From: Uloborus plumipes
Lineage: Eukaryota > Arthropoda > Arachnida > Araneae > Uloboridae
Assembly: GCA_038373865.1 (NCBI GenBank)
Contig: JAXGGA010000075.1
Location: 124,001 to 188,000 of the forward strand
Length of the DNA stretch: 64,000 nucleotides
Direction of reading: 5' to 3'
The position numbers and the translations under genes are program-made. Below the pieces are notes generated by a model. The model ran no database searches, was not told the DNA's origin, and was given only the letters and a program-made list of their open reading frames with translations. This document shows positions 1 through 12,650 of the stretch, piece after piece (within the stretch, counting starts at the first letter, position 1; every line of letters begins with the position of its first letter).

Positions 1-260
1 ATGGATGCTGATGCATATGTACAAAAGAATTAAACATCTTTGTACACATCCGCCAGACTGATAGCAAAGATAGGATTAGGACGTCAGCTCACAAGAGGAA
101 TTAAATTTGGACCCAGAAGGCTAACAGCCATCATATAAGCTGATTTCGAGAGTTATTCGACCTCCCCGCACTCTTTTTTTTTTTTTTTCTCGAGAGCTGT
201 CCTGGAATCATGTTCTTTTCTGATCCTTATTCACTTGGGCTTTGTGTTCGATTTCGACCA

Positions 261-802
261 GTAGAAATGAATAGTTTTCTCGCTTTTTAATCTTAGTCCA
301 TTATGGCATTATTTACAAAAAAATAGCACTGTTGAGACTCTGGTGTTGTTTTACTTGGGTTAGGAAAATTGCTCGATTCCTTGAAAATCTCAGGGTTAAA
401 AAAAGGTTTTTTATTTCTTTAATCAAACAAGATTTATAAAAAACAACAAAAGAAAATGCCGATCCTTGGAAGTATTTTGAATACAATGCAAAACATGTTG
501 AAATAGATTTTAAAATCGACAGAAAGTTTAGAAGAAATGAAAAGTTTTTTCGCCTTTTAATCTTAGTCCAATTTGTCCTTACTTACAAAAAATAGTACTA
601 TTGAGACTCTGGTGTTCTTTTACTTGGATTAAGAAAATTGCTCAAGTCCTTGAACCTCTCAGGGTAGAAAAAGGTTTTTTATTTTTTTAACCAAACAAAA
701 TTTATAAAAAAAACAACAAAAGAAAATGCTGCCCCTTGGAAGTATATTTTGAATACAATGCAAAACAAGTTGAAAGAGATCTTGTAATGGACAGAAAGTT
801 TT
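261..802. repeat. Two-copy tandem duplication, about 270-bp unit
   Basis: The block that begins TTTTAATCTTAGTCCA near 285 recurs at about 555, 270 bases later. The copies share GTTGAGACTCTGGTGTT / ATTGAGACTCTGGTGTT, AACAACAAAAGAAAATGC, the CTTGGAAGTAT...GAATACAATGCAAAAC stretch and an end at GACAGAAAGTTT. Divergence is modest with small indels. No coding frame is kept. Confidence 0.8.
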
Positions 803-2299
803 GTTATTTTCCACAGTTCAAATTTACTCCGGATTATAAGAATACAACTTGGCTTTTAAGAAGAAACCTAGAACTGATAGTTTCCCACACATACAATGCT
901 AAAATTCCGTGATTAATAAAATAATTTCATTACATAATGAAATAGGAATTAGAGCCAATATTTTTTCTTTAAAAAGTTATGAATAAGAGCAATGAAAAAG
1001 TTCGATCAATCAAATCCTAAGCGACTAGCCGAGATGGACGAATTTCTTCCCAACAGACTCGAGGAGCATTTACCATCTATGCCAGCAGCCTACATTTTGT
1101 TATACTTTTATAGTAAGGCAATGTGTTACAATCTATTTATAAAAATTTTTAGTCATTTGAATTTCAGTTTTTTCCTTCAAAAGTAGAAAGATATGACATT
1201 CGAAAGAAAAAATTACTTTTATGCAACAAAGTCAAAAGTTTCGAGGAAATAACAAAAAGTAGAAAATAATGAACGAAAGTTGTTAAGACAAGTCTCTAAA
1301 AAAAGTTGTAGTTTATTTATGTAATAATGACTATTTTTAAAAAACAATTAATAATAATTCAGATCAAGATTTACCTCACGCATTAATGTATTAAATTTCC
1401 CTGCATTATCGAGTATTATTGGTCAAAACCGCTTTTATTCCATTAAGCAGGGACGCTCTATACATATACAATGTCTTGAAAATAAATTGAAACTGTTAAA
1501 TTTTGTCCTCAGTTTTTACTGCTCATTAACTTTTTGTGAAGATTAAATTCTTAAAAGAAGGATTTTATAACAAAAAAAGTGGAAATGTAATTGTAATTTA
1601 TTTGCAAATTGGATAAATGTAAGTTATTCAATGCAGTTTTTATTATCGGTAGATTTCTTTAATGTACAGTAGCTTACATTAATGATACAAATCGCAATCA
1701 AATATCCTTTTTTCTAGTATAATGTTTCCTATGCAATGTAGTTTCGTTTTTCGAGCATATTGTCATGCTAAAATAATTGAATATCAAGTCAAAAGCTCTG
1801 AGGATTTTAAATTTTGTTGAAGATACAAAAATTGATAAAATTTTAATACAATATTCAAAATAGATAAAAAAAATGTTAATGCATTCACTAACAGCAAAGG
1901 ATGCTGAGCAATAAATTGTGATAGCTGATGAGAATTGTTTGCATAAGGCAATTTGAAGTCTGTTCATCGATTTATTTTTTCAAGTTTTAAAATTATTGCA
2001 TGTAACAGTTAGTCATTCCAGGCAGCTCAGTCCCATTTGTAACCTTAATTAAGTTTCCCGTAGATATTTTTTTTTGTTTATGTTAAAGACTATTGAGAGC
2101 AGTATACTACTGTTTGGGCATGTTTTCGTTGTTTATGTTAAATATTTTTTCATGTTGTACTTTTGGTATTTTTTATATGTGTTGAAGCTATTGAGAGCCT
2201 TAATTCAACAAAACTTTTCAGTAAAATCTTGCAATTTTAAAACCAGATTCGATACAAACGACGTCTCCGAGATAAACCTAACTAGAGTCGGATTTTAGT
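803..2299. other. AT-rich non-coding stretch
   Basis: Only short, unconvincing frames are present, with low-complexity leucine/phenylalanine/isoleucine content typical of AT-rich DNA. I see no domain, splice-linked exon or structured repeat here. Confidence 0.5.
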
Positions 2300-2650
2300 C
2301 AACAACTGTTTAATCGCTGCCAAAACCGAAGTGTCTCCTCCGGACGGTGTACAGCGGGGCGCAAGAAAACACACGGTGCCGAAAGGGGTGAAAAGAAAAG
2401 AATCAGGTGCATGGCAGTCGAACAAAAGTGCAGAGGTGATCTGATATGGCGATCGAACAAGTCTTGCCCGTGGTAATTAAGCCGAATTTCCTCCACGGAA
2501 GCCCGGATCGGCTGTCCTCCGGGGAGGCACGGCCCAAGAAGTCCGGCTGCGTGAAATTGCTCCTGACAGGAGGGGGCTTCGGCCCCGCTAATGGTGGCAA
2601 ATGGCGCCTGTCACCCTGTCAGAGCGCGTCTTTTTATCTATCCGGGAGAT
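2300..2650. promoter_or_regulatory. GC-rich island, candidate regulatory element
   Basis: About 350 bases stand out as GC-rich within AT-rich DNA, with pieces such as GGCTTCGGCCCCGC and GCTAATGGTGGCAAATGGCGCC. Overlapping frames on both strands are open only because the region is GC-rich; none shows a known domain. A conserved enhancer near a developmental regulator is one reading; a decayed transposon is another. Confidence 0.25.
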
Positions 2651-2699
2651 CCGGCTCCCGCTCCCCACCTTCCTTTTCTTCTTCTTCGCCCCACTTGCA

Positions 2700-3245
2700 T
2701 ACCACTTTGAAAAGATATCAGCACCTCGCTCCTCTCCAGGAATTCGTTTCTCCCCCGACCGAGACATGAAATCTCTGTCCTCTGTGGTTTTTTATTTTTT
2801 ACATGTATGTGTGGATTACATCCAAGGACATCTTATATCTAAGGATATAAGGTCTTACTTTTTCAATTCAAAACTTCGTCTCAGTTTTAAAAGACATCAG
2901 CACCTCGCTCCTCGCCAGGAATTCGTTTCTCCCCTGACCGAGACATGAAATCTGTGTCTTCTGTGGTGTTTTATTTTTTAAATGTATGTACATCTTATAT
3001 CTAAGGACATAGGTCCAGCTCTTTCAATTCAAAATTTCGTTTCAGCTTTAAAAGATATCAGCACCTCTCTTCTGTCCAGGAATTAGTTTCTCCTCCAACC
3101 GAAACATGAGATCTTGGTCTTCTGTGGTAATTTTTTGAAAACATATATAAGGATGTACATTTTTAGGTACAAGTCCTACTTCTTCAATTCAAAATTTCTT
3201 CTGCGTTAAAAAAATATCAGAACTTTGCTCTCCTCTAGGACTTGG
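2700..3245. repeat. Degenerate tandem repeat, about 160-180-bp unit, 3+ copies
   Basis: The phrase AAAAGATATCAGCACCTCGC recurs in varied form near 2712, 2890, 3053 and 3214, spaced 178, 163 and 161 bases. Each copy carries CCAGGAATTCGTTTCTCC, GACCGAGACATGAAATCT, CTTATATCTAAGGA and a TTTCAATTCAAAA segment. The last copy is the most diverged and ends in CTCCTCTAGGA. The short frames crossing it are by-products of the repeat. Confidence 0.85.
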
Positions 3246-3249
3246 GGAG

Positions 3250-5219
3250 GGGAGACTGTTTAATTCTCTGTTTAAAATCGTACGCATTGAAGCTAATTTA
3301 AAAGTACGGATAGTAATTACTAACCGTGTTTAAATCCTATAACTCGATTTAAATAATACCAGTCAGATAGCAAAAACAAGATTTTTGGAAACGAGAACAA
3401 GAAGTTTTAAGAAGGATAGTAAAATATCAATAAAAACACAGTAAAATAGGCATTAAATTCCTATACACTCCTCATGTTGATGAAATATTGGTTGTTTGAA
3501 CATTATAATGAGCAATGTAGTTAAACAATAGGTTATAGTTGGCTCAAAATTAAGATTTAAAGAATCATTTATAAACGCAGATACTTTCTGAAACCATAAT
3601 GAATAAAAAAAAACATATAAAAAAGGTGATAAAAGATATGAAACCTATAAAACACAATTCTAACATATAGGCGGATAGTTAAAGAATTCCCCGATAGACT
3701 AAATTTGCATAACAATTATGTCAACTTTACAAAACCGGACAAAAAAGAGCCCACCTTTTCAACACAAAACATGATTAACTCGATTTACAGAGTTGTAAAA
3801 TTGGGCGGAAGTTAAACACTTCGCTTTAACGAGTATATATAGGAGCTGCAAACATCCGTTTCCGGCTTTAAATTAAACTTCCATTTTATCGAAAACGGAA
3901 ACAACGACATGCACTTTTTTCACTTTTAAAAATAGAGGAGGCATATGTTGAACTCAATTTATAACCGCTTCATCCTGTTTGATGTTGTTTTTCATTGTAA
4001 TCACTTTTAAGGGCATGACGAATGGAAATGAAGTTTTTAATTTGGTTCGCTCAAAGTCAGGATATGCAGTAGAGGTAGTAAATAGAATAAAAATGACGAG
4101 CAAGGTCAGATGAGACAGTTCATTCGCATAATTACAAATGTGAAATTTGTGATCCTCGAATGGTAACTTTTAAACTTTTAAAGACCATTAACTATTCTAA
4201 CTCGTAATGCTGTGAAAAGATACATACTGTAGCTTTCACAGTCTGAAGTAAATGAAAAATAGCAGTAATATTAAAAATCTTAAAGAAAAGTTTTGAAACT
4301 TAAAATAATTTTTTTTTACTAGGAGAAATCTCTGCTTAAATAAAGCTTCTAGTAAATTTTTGATTTTATTTCTCAGGACAGAAATTTTCAAAAACTAAAG
4401 AACTTTTAATAATTTCAGTTCGCAGTATACACTGAATTCATAAAATGTTTTGAAAAAATTTAAGAATATTTTTTTTCTAGAGGTTTTATTGTCAAAGTCA
4501 AATGCAACTATTGAGCAGCTAAATATTCCTTTCTCTCCCTCTTTCTTTCTATGTTTTTAATTTGTTACACTAAAATAGTAAACTTGTGATCAATATAAGG
4601 CGCAAATTTTCTAATTAATTTAAAGATTTCACACCTAATCCAATCTACTTTTTACCATAAAATAATATAGAAATTAGAAAATGCAAGCTGTACTGCACAA
4701 ACCACTTGATCTATAATTTGGAGTATGATAGTTGCAGCTTTAACAACGACCTCTAGCTTTTAAGTTGATGCTGATATTAATAGCCGAGTTGTAGCCTTTT
4801 AGTGCCATAATTAGGAAAAAATAAAAGTTTTGGTGGTACATCAACCTCCCAAAAAAGTACCACATTGATGTCTATTAAAGTTGATGTTTAATTTTACTAT
4901 CCATACTAGCCGTATGTTGGACTAAAGTGTGGTAACATTAATACTTTGTAGTCATCAAATTGACATTTCTTTTGGTGTAATAGAACAAGTTTACTTTGCT
5001 AAAGGAAATTTAAGACAGACATATGTTACCCACACTAAGAATTAGTTTGTACTGCATTAACTGTGACACGATATGTCAAATGGATGTATTATTAGCAACT
5101 AATATTATTACTAAAAACAGTAGCAATTTGGAATAGAAATTAGCTAGAAAATACAGTACGAAATGAATGATTTCAAATCTTACAAAAGCGCAAGACCAAA
5201 ACCAAATAAGAATGAATAA
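3250..5219. other. AT-rich non-coding stretch
   Basis: No convincing gene, tRNA or transposon terminus was found. The stretch has scattered homopolymer runs only. Confidence 0.45.
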
Positions 5220-5740
5220 GCGTATTTAAGAGAGAATCCTCAGGCGACTGGGGTATCTACAATCAATCCGAAGGAGGTAAGCTAAGTGAAAATCCGTCCC
5301 TTTTTCCATTCCAATCTCATGCTTATTCCGAATCAATGCATGGAAAAATGTCTACAGAAAGAGGTACGGAATCCTGTTAGTCGGATAAGCGCTTCCGGGT
5401 GCAGCATTGATGAGCTGGCCTTTGCGATGCAAATAACAGCAAAAACAATAATAATAGTAATAATAATAATAATAATAATGATAATAATAACATCACTGCG
5501 AACGCTAAGCAAGATAGAGCCCGGGTAAGGATTAAGAAGCTTCGATACTCCTTCAATGTCATCGATCCCGATTTCTGCTTCTTACTTTTGCTTACTCTTT
5601 GGGAGGATGGTGGAAGGGATGAGAGAAGAAATTGTGAACGCGACCTGCTCTGCCGCTTCAAGATGAGATTTCTGTGTAAAAGCTGATGAAGACAAGTTGG
5701 CGTACGTGGGAACAACGTGGATGGAGGTGAGGAGAGGGAG
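5220..5740. promoter_or_regulatory. Mixed-composition island with octamer and GATA-like motifs
   Basis: The block is less AT-rich than its flanks. It has an exact POU octamer ATGCAAAT (5427-5434), a GATA-like CGGATAAGCG and an ETS-like CTTCCGG (near 5382-5399), next to a TAA trinucleotide run. Such clustering is compatible with an enhancer, but motif matches this short occur by chance. No coding evidence was found. Confidence 0.25.
5446..5490. repeat. (TAA)n microsatellite
   Basis: An imperfect run of ATA/TAA trinucleotides, interrupted by TAG, TGA and similar variants, lies inside the 5.2-5.7 kb island. It explains the poly-leucine and poly-isoleucine frames seen there. Confidence 0.9.
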
Positions 5741-8029
5741 GGGAGCTATGGAGGGTTTGCTCCATAATTCAGATATTTTTTCGTTTTTTTTTTTCTTTTT
5801 CGGATGTGCATATACAAGATAGCTAAAGCAAAATAACTACGTTCTTTCCTTGGGGGATTAAAGATAAAACTCGAAACATTTCTTGAGAAAGGAAAAAAGT
5901 ATGCTGGAGGGTTTTAAAGGATCTAATTGAAAAACTTTGTAAAATTTCGTTTTGCACCAAAGAATATTATAAATTTAAATCGGATATGAAAACGAACTTC
6001 AAATTTTCAATGAATATTATTAACAAGCAAATTTATTTACTTTATCAATTATTTAATCAAAGTATTAAGTGATTTTTAGAATGCTAAAGTTTGCATAGCT
6101 TGTATCTTTTTTACCATCCATTATGTAAATTCTACACAAGTAGCATTTAGGTTACCTATACGTAATTAAGGGTTTGATGCCAAAATATGAGCTAGTAACA
6201 AATCAGACAAAAATATTTTCCGAAACTTCTTAGCTGTACAAAAGTACCCACTTCTATTGAAAGGTCTGAAGAAAATATTATAATTGCACAACGTATGTAT
6301 TGTTAATGCTTCAGATTTATTGATCATTAATTCTCTATAAAAGTTCAGTGTTCCTAACCTGTATCCAGCTAAGTTTTATACAATTTAGTCACTATTTGTT
6401 TATTCCGTTTGTATCGCTTTTCAAGTATTTTTAAGGTGTAAAATTTTAGAATAATATAAAATTTACAAGTCATGTTTTAAAATTTTAGCCATAATGTAAA
6501 AAAACAAAAACAAGTAATTGTCTGGAACCCAAAAGATCCTATTTTTAATAGTATTAGATCCTACAATTGTTAAGGGGGAAGTTCAATAAACTTAGAAGCT
6601 CGATAATAGCTTCCGGATGTATCGTATGATTTAAATTGTTGATAAGAAGAAACTAAAGGCGGCTCAAAATGGTTGAAACACTTTTAACAATTAAGCGTAT
6701 GGCAAACTTGAAATTTCTTTCTGATGTTTTCAATATTTTCTGAAAAAGTCTTTTAATTCTTTTTGAGTTAGTGTTTTCTTTTATTAATTGAATGGATAAT
6801 ATTGAATATACCACTCTTAAAATATGAGGAATATTTTTAAGTGCAGATGTAAAAAATTAGCAAATGTTTCGTATGATACTAGATGTAGTCACGTACCTAA
6901 TTTTTATTTTTATATTTTTATTCATTTAGACACGTTTTCGCAATAAATGTATTAATTACATCATTTTTTAAATGTCTCGTAATTTTTATGTAACAAGAGT
7001 ATAACTTTGAACTTGTGCTACATCAATCTGAATATTTAGTGCGATCTTTTTTTTTTGAATCTTTCATTGTTATGGATATAAGACTTGAAACTAAAAAAAG
7101 GGGGAGACGTTAAAAATCGCATCGTAAGATAAATTTAAAATGAGGTGAATTTTTCTTAGTGCATTTATAACATGCTTTCGTTTGTTTGTATGTTTAATAA
7201 ATTATATCTTATAGCGTACCATTAACTATTATAAAACGAATCTCAGAAATGAATAAATTAAAAAAGAATGCTTACTATGACCGTTGTAAGTCATCAATAC
7301 ATTTTACATATTACAAACTTATTTATAAGAATTGTTTCATAATACCAATACAGATTTAATGCTAAATTTTTGAATCTTGCCGATAAGTTCAGAATATTAA
7401 AAACGCACCAGGGAAATAAAACACCTTAAACGCTGAAGTATGAAAGACATCGAAAAAACCTATTTTATCAATCAGGTTTGAAAATGACTGGACAAAGCAT
7501 ATTGTAGTCACATCAAACGAAAATGACATAACTTGACTGAAAACTCATTAAGATCAGCTTTACAAAGAAAAGTTGAAAACAGTCCTCCTTTAGAGTAATG
7601 CAAAATTTTTTTAAAACACGACTTAGTGAAAAAAAAATTATGAAGTGTGCAAAAATGTGTATATTTTCGACTCTTTAACCGTTCCATTCTAAACTTTCAA
7701 TTAGAATCATTGAGTGGCCCGCAAAGAATCTTTTATTTTTATTCATTTATTAATTTTTACAGTTAAGTTGAATAAGTTATGGATAGAACGTTTAATATTT
7801 AACGCAAAACTCATCTCAGTTAGGTCAGTTAAAAGCTATGACTAGTTTTATTGTTAAGCGAATGGAAATTCGCATGTAAAGTAAGTTCTGCCGAGAAAAT
7901 GTTATTCGGAGTAGGAAAAATTGATAGTCGAGAGTGGTACTTTTACTTTCATAAATAGCAACCCATCATCCATAAGCCTTTGCTACCACATTTTTCTAGT
8001 TGAGACGACGTCTGTCTTGTGCGGCCTAT
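5741..8029. other. AT-rich non-coding stretch
   Basis: No supported feature was found; only short random frames and homopolymer runs are present. Confidence 0.45.
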
Positions 8030-8480
8030 CATTTTTTAGACACCGGCTTGTTAATCAGACCACTGTCCAAAGCCATCCAGAGAGTGCTAAAGCCGCCTTC
8101 CAATCTGGAGGCGTCATCCTAACTGAAATATGATCGCCTTTGTCTCTGCCCCCCCCCTTCATCAAAAGACGCCCCCTGCACAAGAAGATAACACAAGGGG
8201 ATGCCAGGGAGGGGGGCAGATTCGGAAGCAAAACTCCTTTAAGCCCACAGAAGTGGAAATGCGGAGAGATGGGGAAAAAAGAAACCCTGGTGGAAGGCAA
8301 GAGAATGATAAAGACGGAGAAGAGAAAATTAAAGGACGGTATCCTGGATCCAATCACGGTTCGGGCAGTCCGGTTATTCTTCTGTGTATGTCCTGGATGA
8401 CGAATTGGGTGCGAGTTGGGTCATAAATAATATCCAGTTTTTGTCTCGTCCGGAACCAAGATGGTGGGGGCCCATTATTT
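8030..8480. promoter_or_regulatory. GC-richer island with YY1-like motif
   Basis: Purine-rich and GC-richer DNA includes CCAAGATGGTGGGGGCC (near 8456-8472) followed by ATTATTTTATAGCGC. The motif resembles a YY1/Pho site. Frames on both strands here overlap each other and carry no known domain, so they are treated as compositional. It may be a regulatory element; confidence is low. Confidence 0.2.
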
Positions 8481-10229
8481 TATAGCGCTGCTGTACTCTG
8501 GTAGCAGCACTAATGTTTTCGTCGTGTTAGTTAACTGAGTGCTGCATAATCGAAGATCTTTTCTCGCTACTTAAGATTAAGACGTACTTAAATTTAAACA
8601 CGTCGAAAAAAGGGTATCATCAAGAAATCTGCGGGGCGGGGGGAGATAATAAATTAAATCCAATATAATTGAAAATGGCTTGGAGCATATTTAAAACAGT
8701 TTAATCAAATGTTTCAATTAATAAACTTCTTAACAAGGTTTTAAACACACTTTTGAAAAACTCGCATCTGTCCATAAAAAAGATGAATGAGAAAGAGAAG
8801 CACATGTTTTTGGAAATTCATTTTTTTCCGTTGTTTGAGATAGATTTATTTTTTGTTCTATGTGATATTAGACTTTAAAAATGATTAATCAATGGAATAT
8901 AGTAGAAGCGTTATATATTTGCTATTACCGGGGGATGGTGGTTAATTTTATGTATTTAATTCTGATATTTTAAAGTTTATCCAAATTTTTTATTTTAATA
9001 TAATATATTTTAGTTATATTTTAGTTCATAATATATTTTAGTTAGTTATTTACTTTTGACATTCGTTAAAAGTAGTTTGAACACGTATGGTGTATTGTTT
9101 CAGCGAGTATGAGAACTACGACATGCCCAACCGACGTCAATAGCAAAACTATTTTCGCACTTGCCGGTCGTGGTTTCTGCATGCCTCTATCTTGAATTAT
9201 CTAGGAAAATTTTTTGTTTGCAAGTAGTACAATCGTTATATTAGTAGTTAACACTTGTAATTCAATTATTATTTTTACAAATTAAGTAATTTATTTTTAA
9301 ATACAACGCAGAATTATATTTTTCGTACACTCTTTGATTCAACATTCAAAAATGGTATGAATTTCACGGAAATGTAACTGCGACCTCATAGGATGTAACT
9401 GGTATTGCTACATGAACATTTATGTATTTTAAGAATTATTTAGAGAAAAAACTTTAACTATCCCTTCAAAATTTTCCTAGTTAGAAAGACTATGTTTTAT
9501 TCAGAAACAGGGTGAGAAAATATAAGATCTGATTTTTTCAAAAACAAAAAGGAATCTTCTTGTAATGAAATTGCAAATTAAAGGTAAAATTATAAGCCCA
9601 TGAAATGAAAATGTTCCGTTTTTTTTTTTTCAAAAGTCTAATTTTATATTTACACAGTATTAGAATTTTTAAATCACATTAAAGAGCTTAAAGGTTTTTT
9701 TAATCCTAAACTGAGTCTATATTATTTGCAACACATTCAAAATTGCTTCTAAGGTCTTAAACATGAATTTTAAAACCGAGTTCTGTATCTACCTCCCTTT
9801 TTCCTAAAATACGCCTTACATTTAAGTTTAAAAAATATTTTCGAATGAAATAATTTTAAAGATATTCATATAGCACGTACTTGTATTATTTTACTAGAAA
9901 AATCTCAAGAGCTTATTTCACGAGTGTAAAAGAAATATTATTCGCCTTAATGAAAAGAAATGTTGCATTTAGTGAAAGAAATTCAATGCTTAGTTGATAT
10001 TTTGGTATATGAATTTTTAACTTTTGAAAATGTTGTAAATTATAGGCTTTCATCAGCTTTCGTGCAGCAGTATGTGTAAGTAGTTTTGATAAAAATATCG
10101 AAGATGATGTTTCTTGTTTCAGATGACAGCTTAAACTGAATATTGACCATGAATCCTCGAGGAAACAAGTAAGAGAAAAATATTGAGCATAATTGACAGT
10201 AATTATTTTTAGAAAGCCATATCTTAACG
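8481..10229. other. AT-rich non-coding stretch
   Basis: A short local reiteration of ATATTTTAGTTA occurs near 9000-9050. Nothing else supportable was seen. Confidence 0.4.
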
Positions 10230-10810
10230 TAACCTATAAACAGTGCTCGTCCGAATGGTCCTTACGTCATCCCACAGAAGCCTAATAGAACCAATTAATG
10301 GAAAGGCGGAAACAAGAAAAAAATGCTTAGAAAAGTAGGAAATAAAAATTACTTTTCCCCATCAAGTGACGTCCAATTATATACAATCTCTCACTTTCTC
10401 GTCTTGTATGAAAAGAAAAATTGTCTTCCTGAGGTAGGGCAACTGGACGTGCGACTTATCCGGAAAAACACGGAACCGGGAACAGATGAACTGCCAAGAA
10501 CCGGAGGAGGGGAGGACGGACAGACAGACACAGAGAAAATGAGAAAGATCTGACCAAAAGCGGTGTCACGATATAAATCACGTCTCCTGCCGTCTGACTG
10601 TTGCAGAAAATGCTCGCTTTCCACCCCACCCGGCCATTAGTTTTTTATTTTCCTTTTTTTTTTCATCCCGTTGTTCCATTATGTATTTTTTCTGCTTTCA
10701 GCCTTTTGTAGCGCAGAATACGGAGCTGTAAAGGGTTACCTTCACCCTAACTGCGCCGGTGAAATAGTGACGTCATTGTGTTGATTATGACATCCTTTTG
10801 TTGTTCTTTT
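10230..10810. promoter_or_regulatory. Candidate cis-regulatory island with CRE
   Basis: The block has a perfect palindromic cAMP-response element TGACGTCA (10768-10775), a second half site TTACGTCA near 10262, a homeodomain-like CAATTAATGG (near 10293) and SOX-like TTTGTTGTTC. It is GC-richer than its flanks. No function can be assigned; conservation across related species would be the test. Confidence 0.25.
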
Positions 10811-11104
10811 CAGCTCATATGTGAATTTATTGATCTGTTGACTTTGTAAACTAGAATGTTCTATTTTTAATGCGATACTTTTTGTAGTATTAATTTAAAA
10901 AAAAACGTTCTCATGATTCTCATGATTTTAAAACTGACATACACTTTCTTCTGCTCAGAAAAATATGGCCATAAAAAAATGTGTTAAAGAAGAATAAGAA
11001 TGGCTTGAATAAAACGATTCAGCATTATACATCAGCGAAGTATTTACACGAATTCTGAAGAAGCAATCCCCTACCACCAGTATTGTACTCAATACACTTC
11101 AGAT

Positions 11105-12395
11105 AAGTTAGGTAAGAACTGAGAATTTTCTATTTTTAATGCAAACTCATGTCATCGTTAAAGAGCGCTAAAATTTACTGCTCGAGCGATCAAGCTAGGC
11201 CATGCTTAACAAGTTTTCTGATTTCATTAAAAAAGCATATTTTAATTCATAAAGAACTTAATAATTTAAATCGAGAAGCATTAACAAATTTTACACACAT
11301 TTCCTTTTTTATGACTCAGTCTCTTGCAAAATTTTAAATAACAGGAAAGAACTAAAAATGCTTTATTTTTCACATAGATGGAAGTTATATTTAAATCTTA
11401 CTAAAATTCACTGTGTAGTAGATAAGGATAACCTGAGCTCAACAAAATTTCTAATTCCCATAAACTCATCTTTCCCCGAGTAAGAAATTTTAATAATCCA
11501 AATCGGAGCGGAATGAAAAATTTTACTCATTTCATTTTTCGTGTATCATTTTCCACTGCATTTTGGATAACAGAAAAAACCAAAGCAGTTATATTTTCAA
11601 CATAGATGCAAGCTATCGTTAAATGTCATTAAAATTCACTGTGCGATCGATTAAGATAGACTGCTTAACAATTTTGTGATTTCTTTAAAACTGCTTCTTT
11701 TACCGTACAAGAAACTTTTAATAACCTGAATTAAATAGCATTGAAATATTTTATACACATCGTAGCATATTTTTTCACCACATTTGAGATAACAGGTTAT
11801 AACTTGAAAACTTCTATTTTTACCATAGACACAAGTTATCGTTAAATGGCGCTTAATTTTACTATACGATCAGTTAAGATGGACTGTGCTTAACAAATTT
11901 CGTGAATTTCCCTAAAACTGCATCTCTTCCCGTGCAAGGAACTTGTAATAATCTAAATCGGAGAGCATTGCAAAAATTTACACGATTTTTTATGATTCAT
12001 TTTTCTACTGCATTTTGGGTAACAAAAAAAATTTATTTTTGTAACATAAACGCAAGATACCGTGAAATGTCATTAAAATGTACAGTGCGATAGATCAAGA
12101 TAGACTGCTTAATAAACTTTACGAATTTCTCTAAAACCGCATCTTTTCCAGTGCAAGAAACTTGCAATAATCTAAATCAGAGAGCATTGCAAAATTTTAC
12201 ACGATTTTTTATGATTCATTTTTTCACTACATTTTGGGTTATAGAAAAAATATTTCGTAAAATGTCATTAAAATTTAATGCGCGATAGATCAAGATAGAC
12301 CGTGGCTTAACAAATTTTACGAATATCCCTAAAACTGCATCTTTTCCCGTGCAAGGAACTTTTAATAATCCAGCATCGAGCGATTCTATACACAG
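11105..12395. repeat. Degenerate satellite-like tandem array, six copies of about 195-230 bp
   Basis: A landmark resembling GCGATAGATCAAGATAGACTGCTTAAC recurs near 11186, 11417, 11644, 11869, 12089 and 12283, giving intervals of 231, 227, 225, 220 and 194 bases. Each unit also carries ACTGCATCTTTTCCCGTGCAAG-like, GGAACTTTTAATAATC-like and TTTTACACGATTTTTTATGA-like blocks in the same order. Copies are most alike toward the right end. The array stops abruptly at a GC-rich block near 12400. Confidence 0.85.
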
Positions 12396-12650
12396 CTGTC
12401 TTCCCTCGAACACACGTCCGCCCAGCTTAAGAGGCAGTGGTCATTCCCGATGAGACTACCACACGATCTCTCCCCAGCGTCACCGGGAATGGGGAGCATT
12501 AAAAGTCCTCGACGATTGTCGTGAAAGAGGATTCCCCTCGCAGCACGTGACGAGAACCCGGGAACAGCCGGGGCGGCAAATTTTCAGAACCTCTCAGCAC
12601 ACAATAGGAAATGAGGCTCTCAACTGGTCGGCTGATGTCGGCACTTGACT
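12396..12650. promoter_or_regulatory. GC-rich block bordering the tandem array
   Basis: About 250 bases of GC-rich unique sequence follow the last satellite unit, with CCCCAGCGTCACCGGGAATG and AGCACGTGACG (an E-box CACGTG). No coding frame or domain was found. It could be a conserved element or a remnant of inserted DNA. Confidence 0.2.

Noticed and set aside
2299..2948. Overlapping frames of 65-115 residues around 2.3-2.9 kb
   Set aside because: They arise from the GC-rich island and the tandem repeat; frames exist on both strands and none shows a known family.
3700..3900. Search for a CRISPR array or prokaryotic operon signals in the repeat-bearing parts
   Set aside because: The repeats are long, degenerate and adjacent, without unique spacers, and the sequence is clearly eukaryotic.
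5286..5715. Frames with poly-Ile or poly-Leu at 5.3-5.7 kb
   Set aside because: The hydrophobic runs are the translated TAA microsatellite, not a membrane segment.
8055..8426. Four overlapping frames on both strands at 8.05-8.43 kb
   Set aside because: They are mutually overlapping in purine-rich DNA, with no domain and no splice support.
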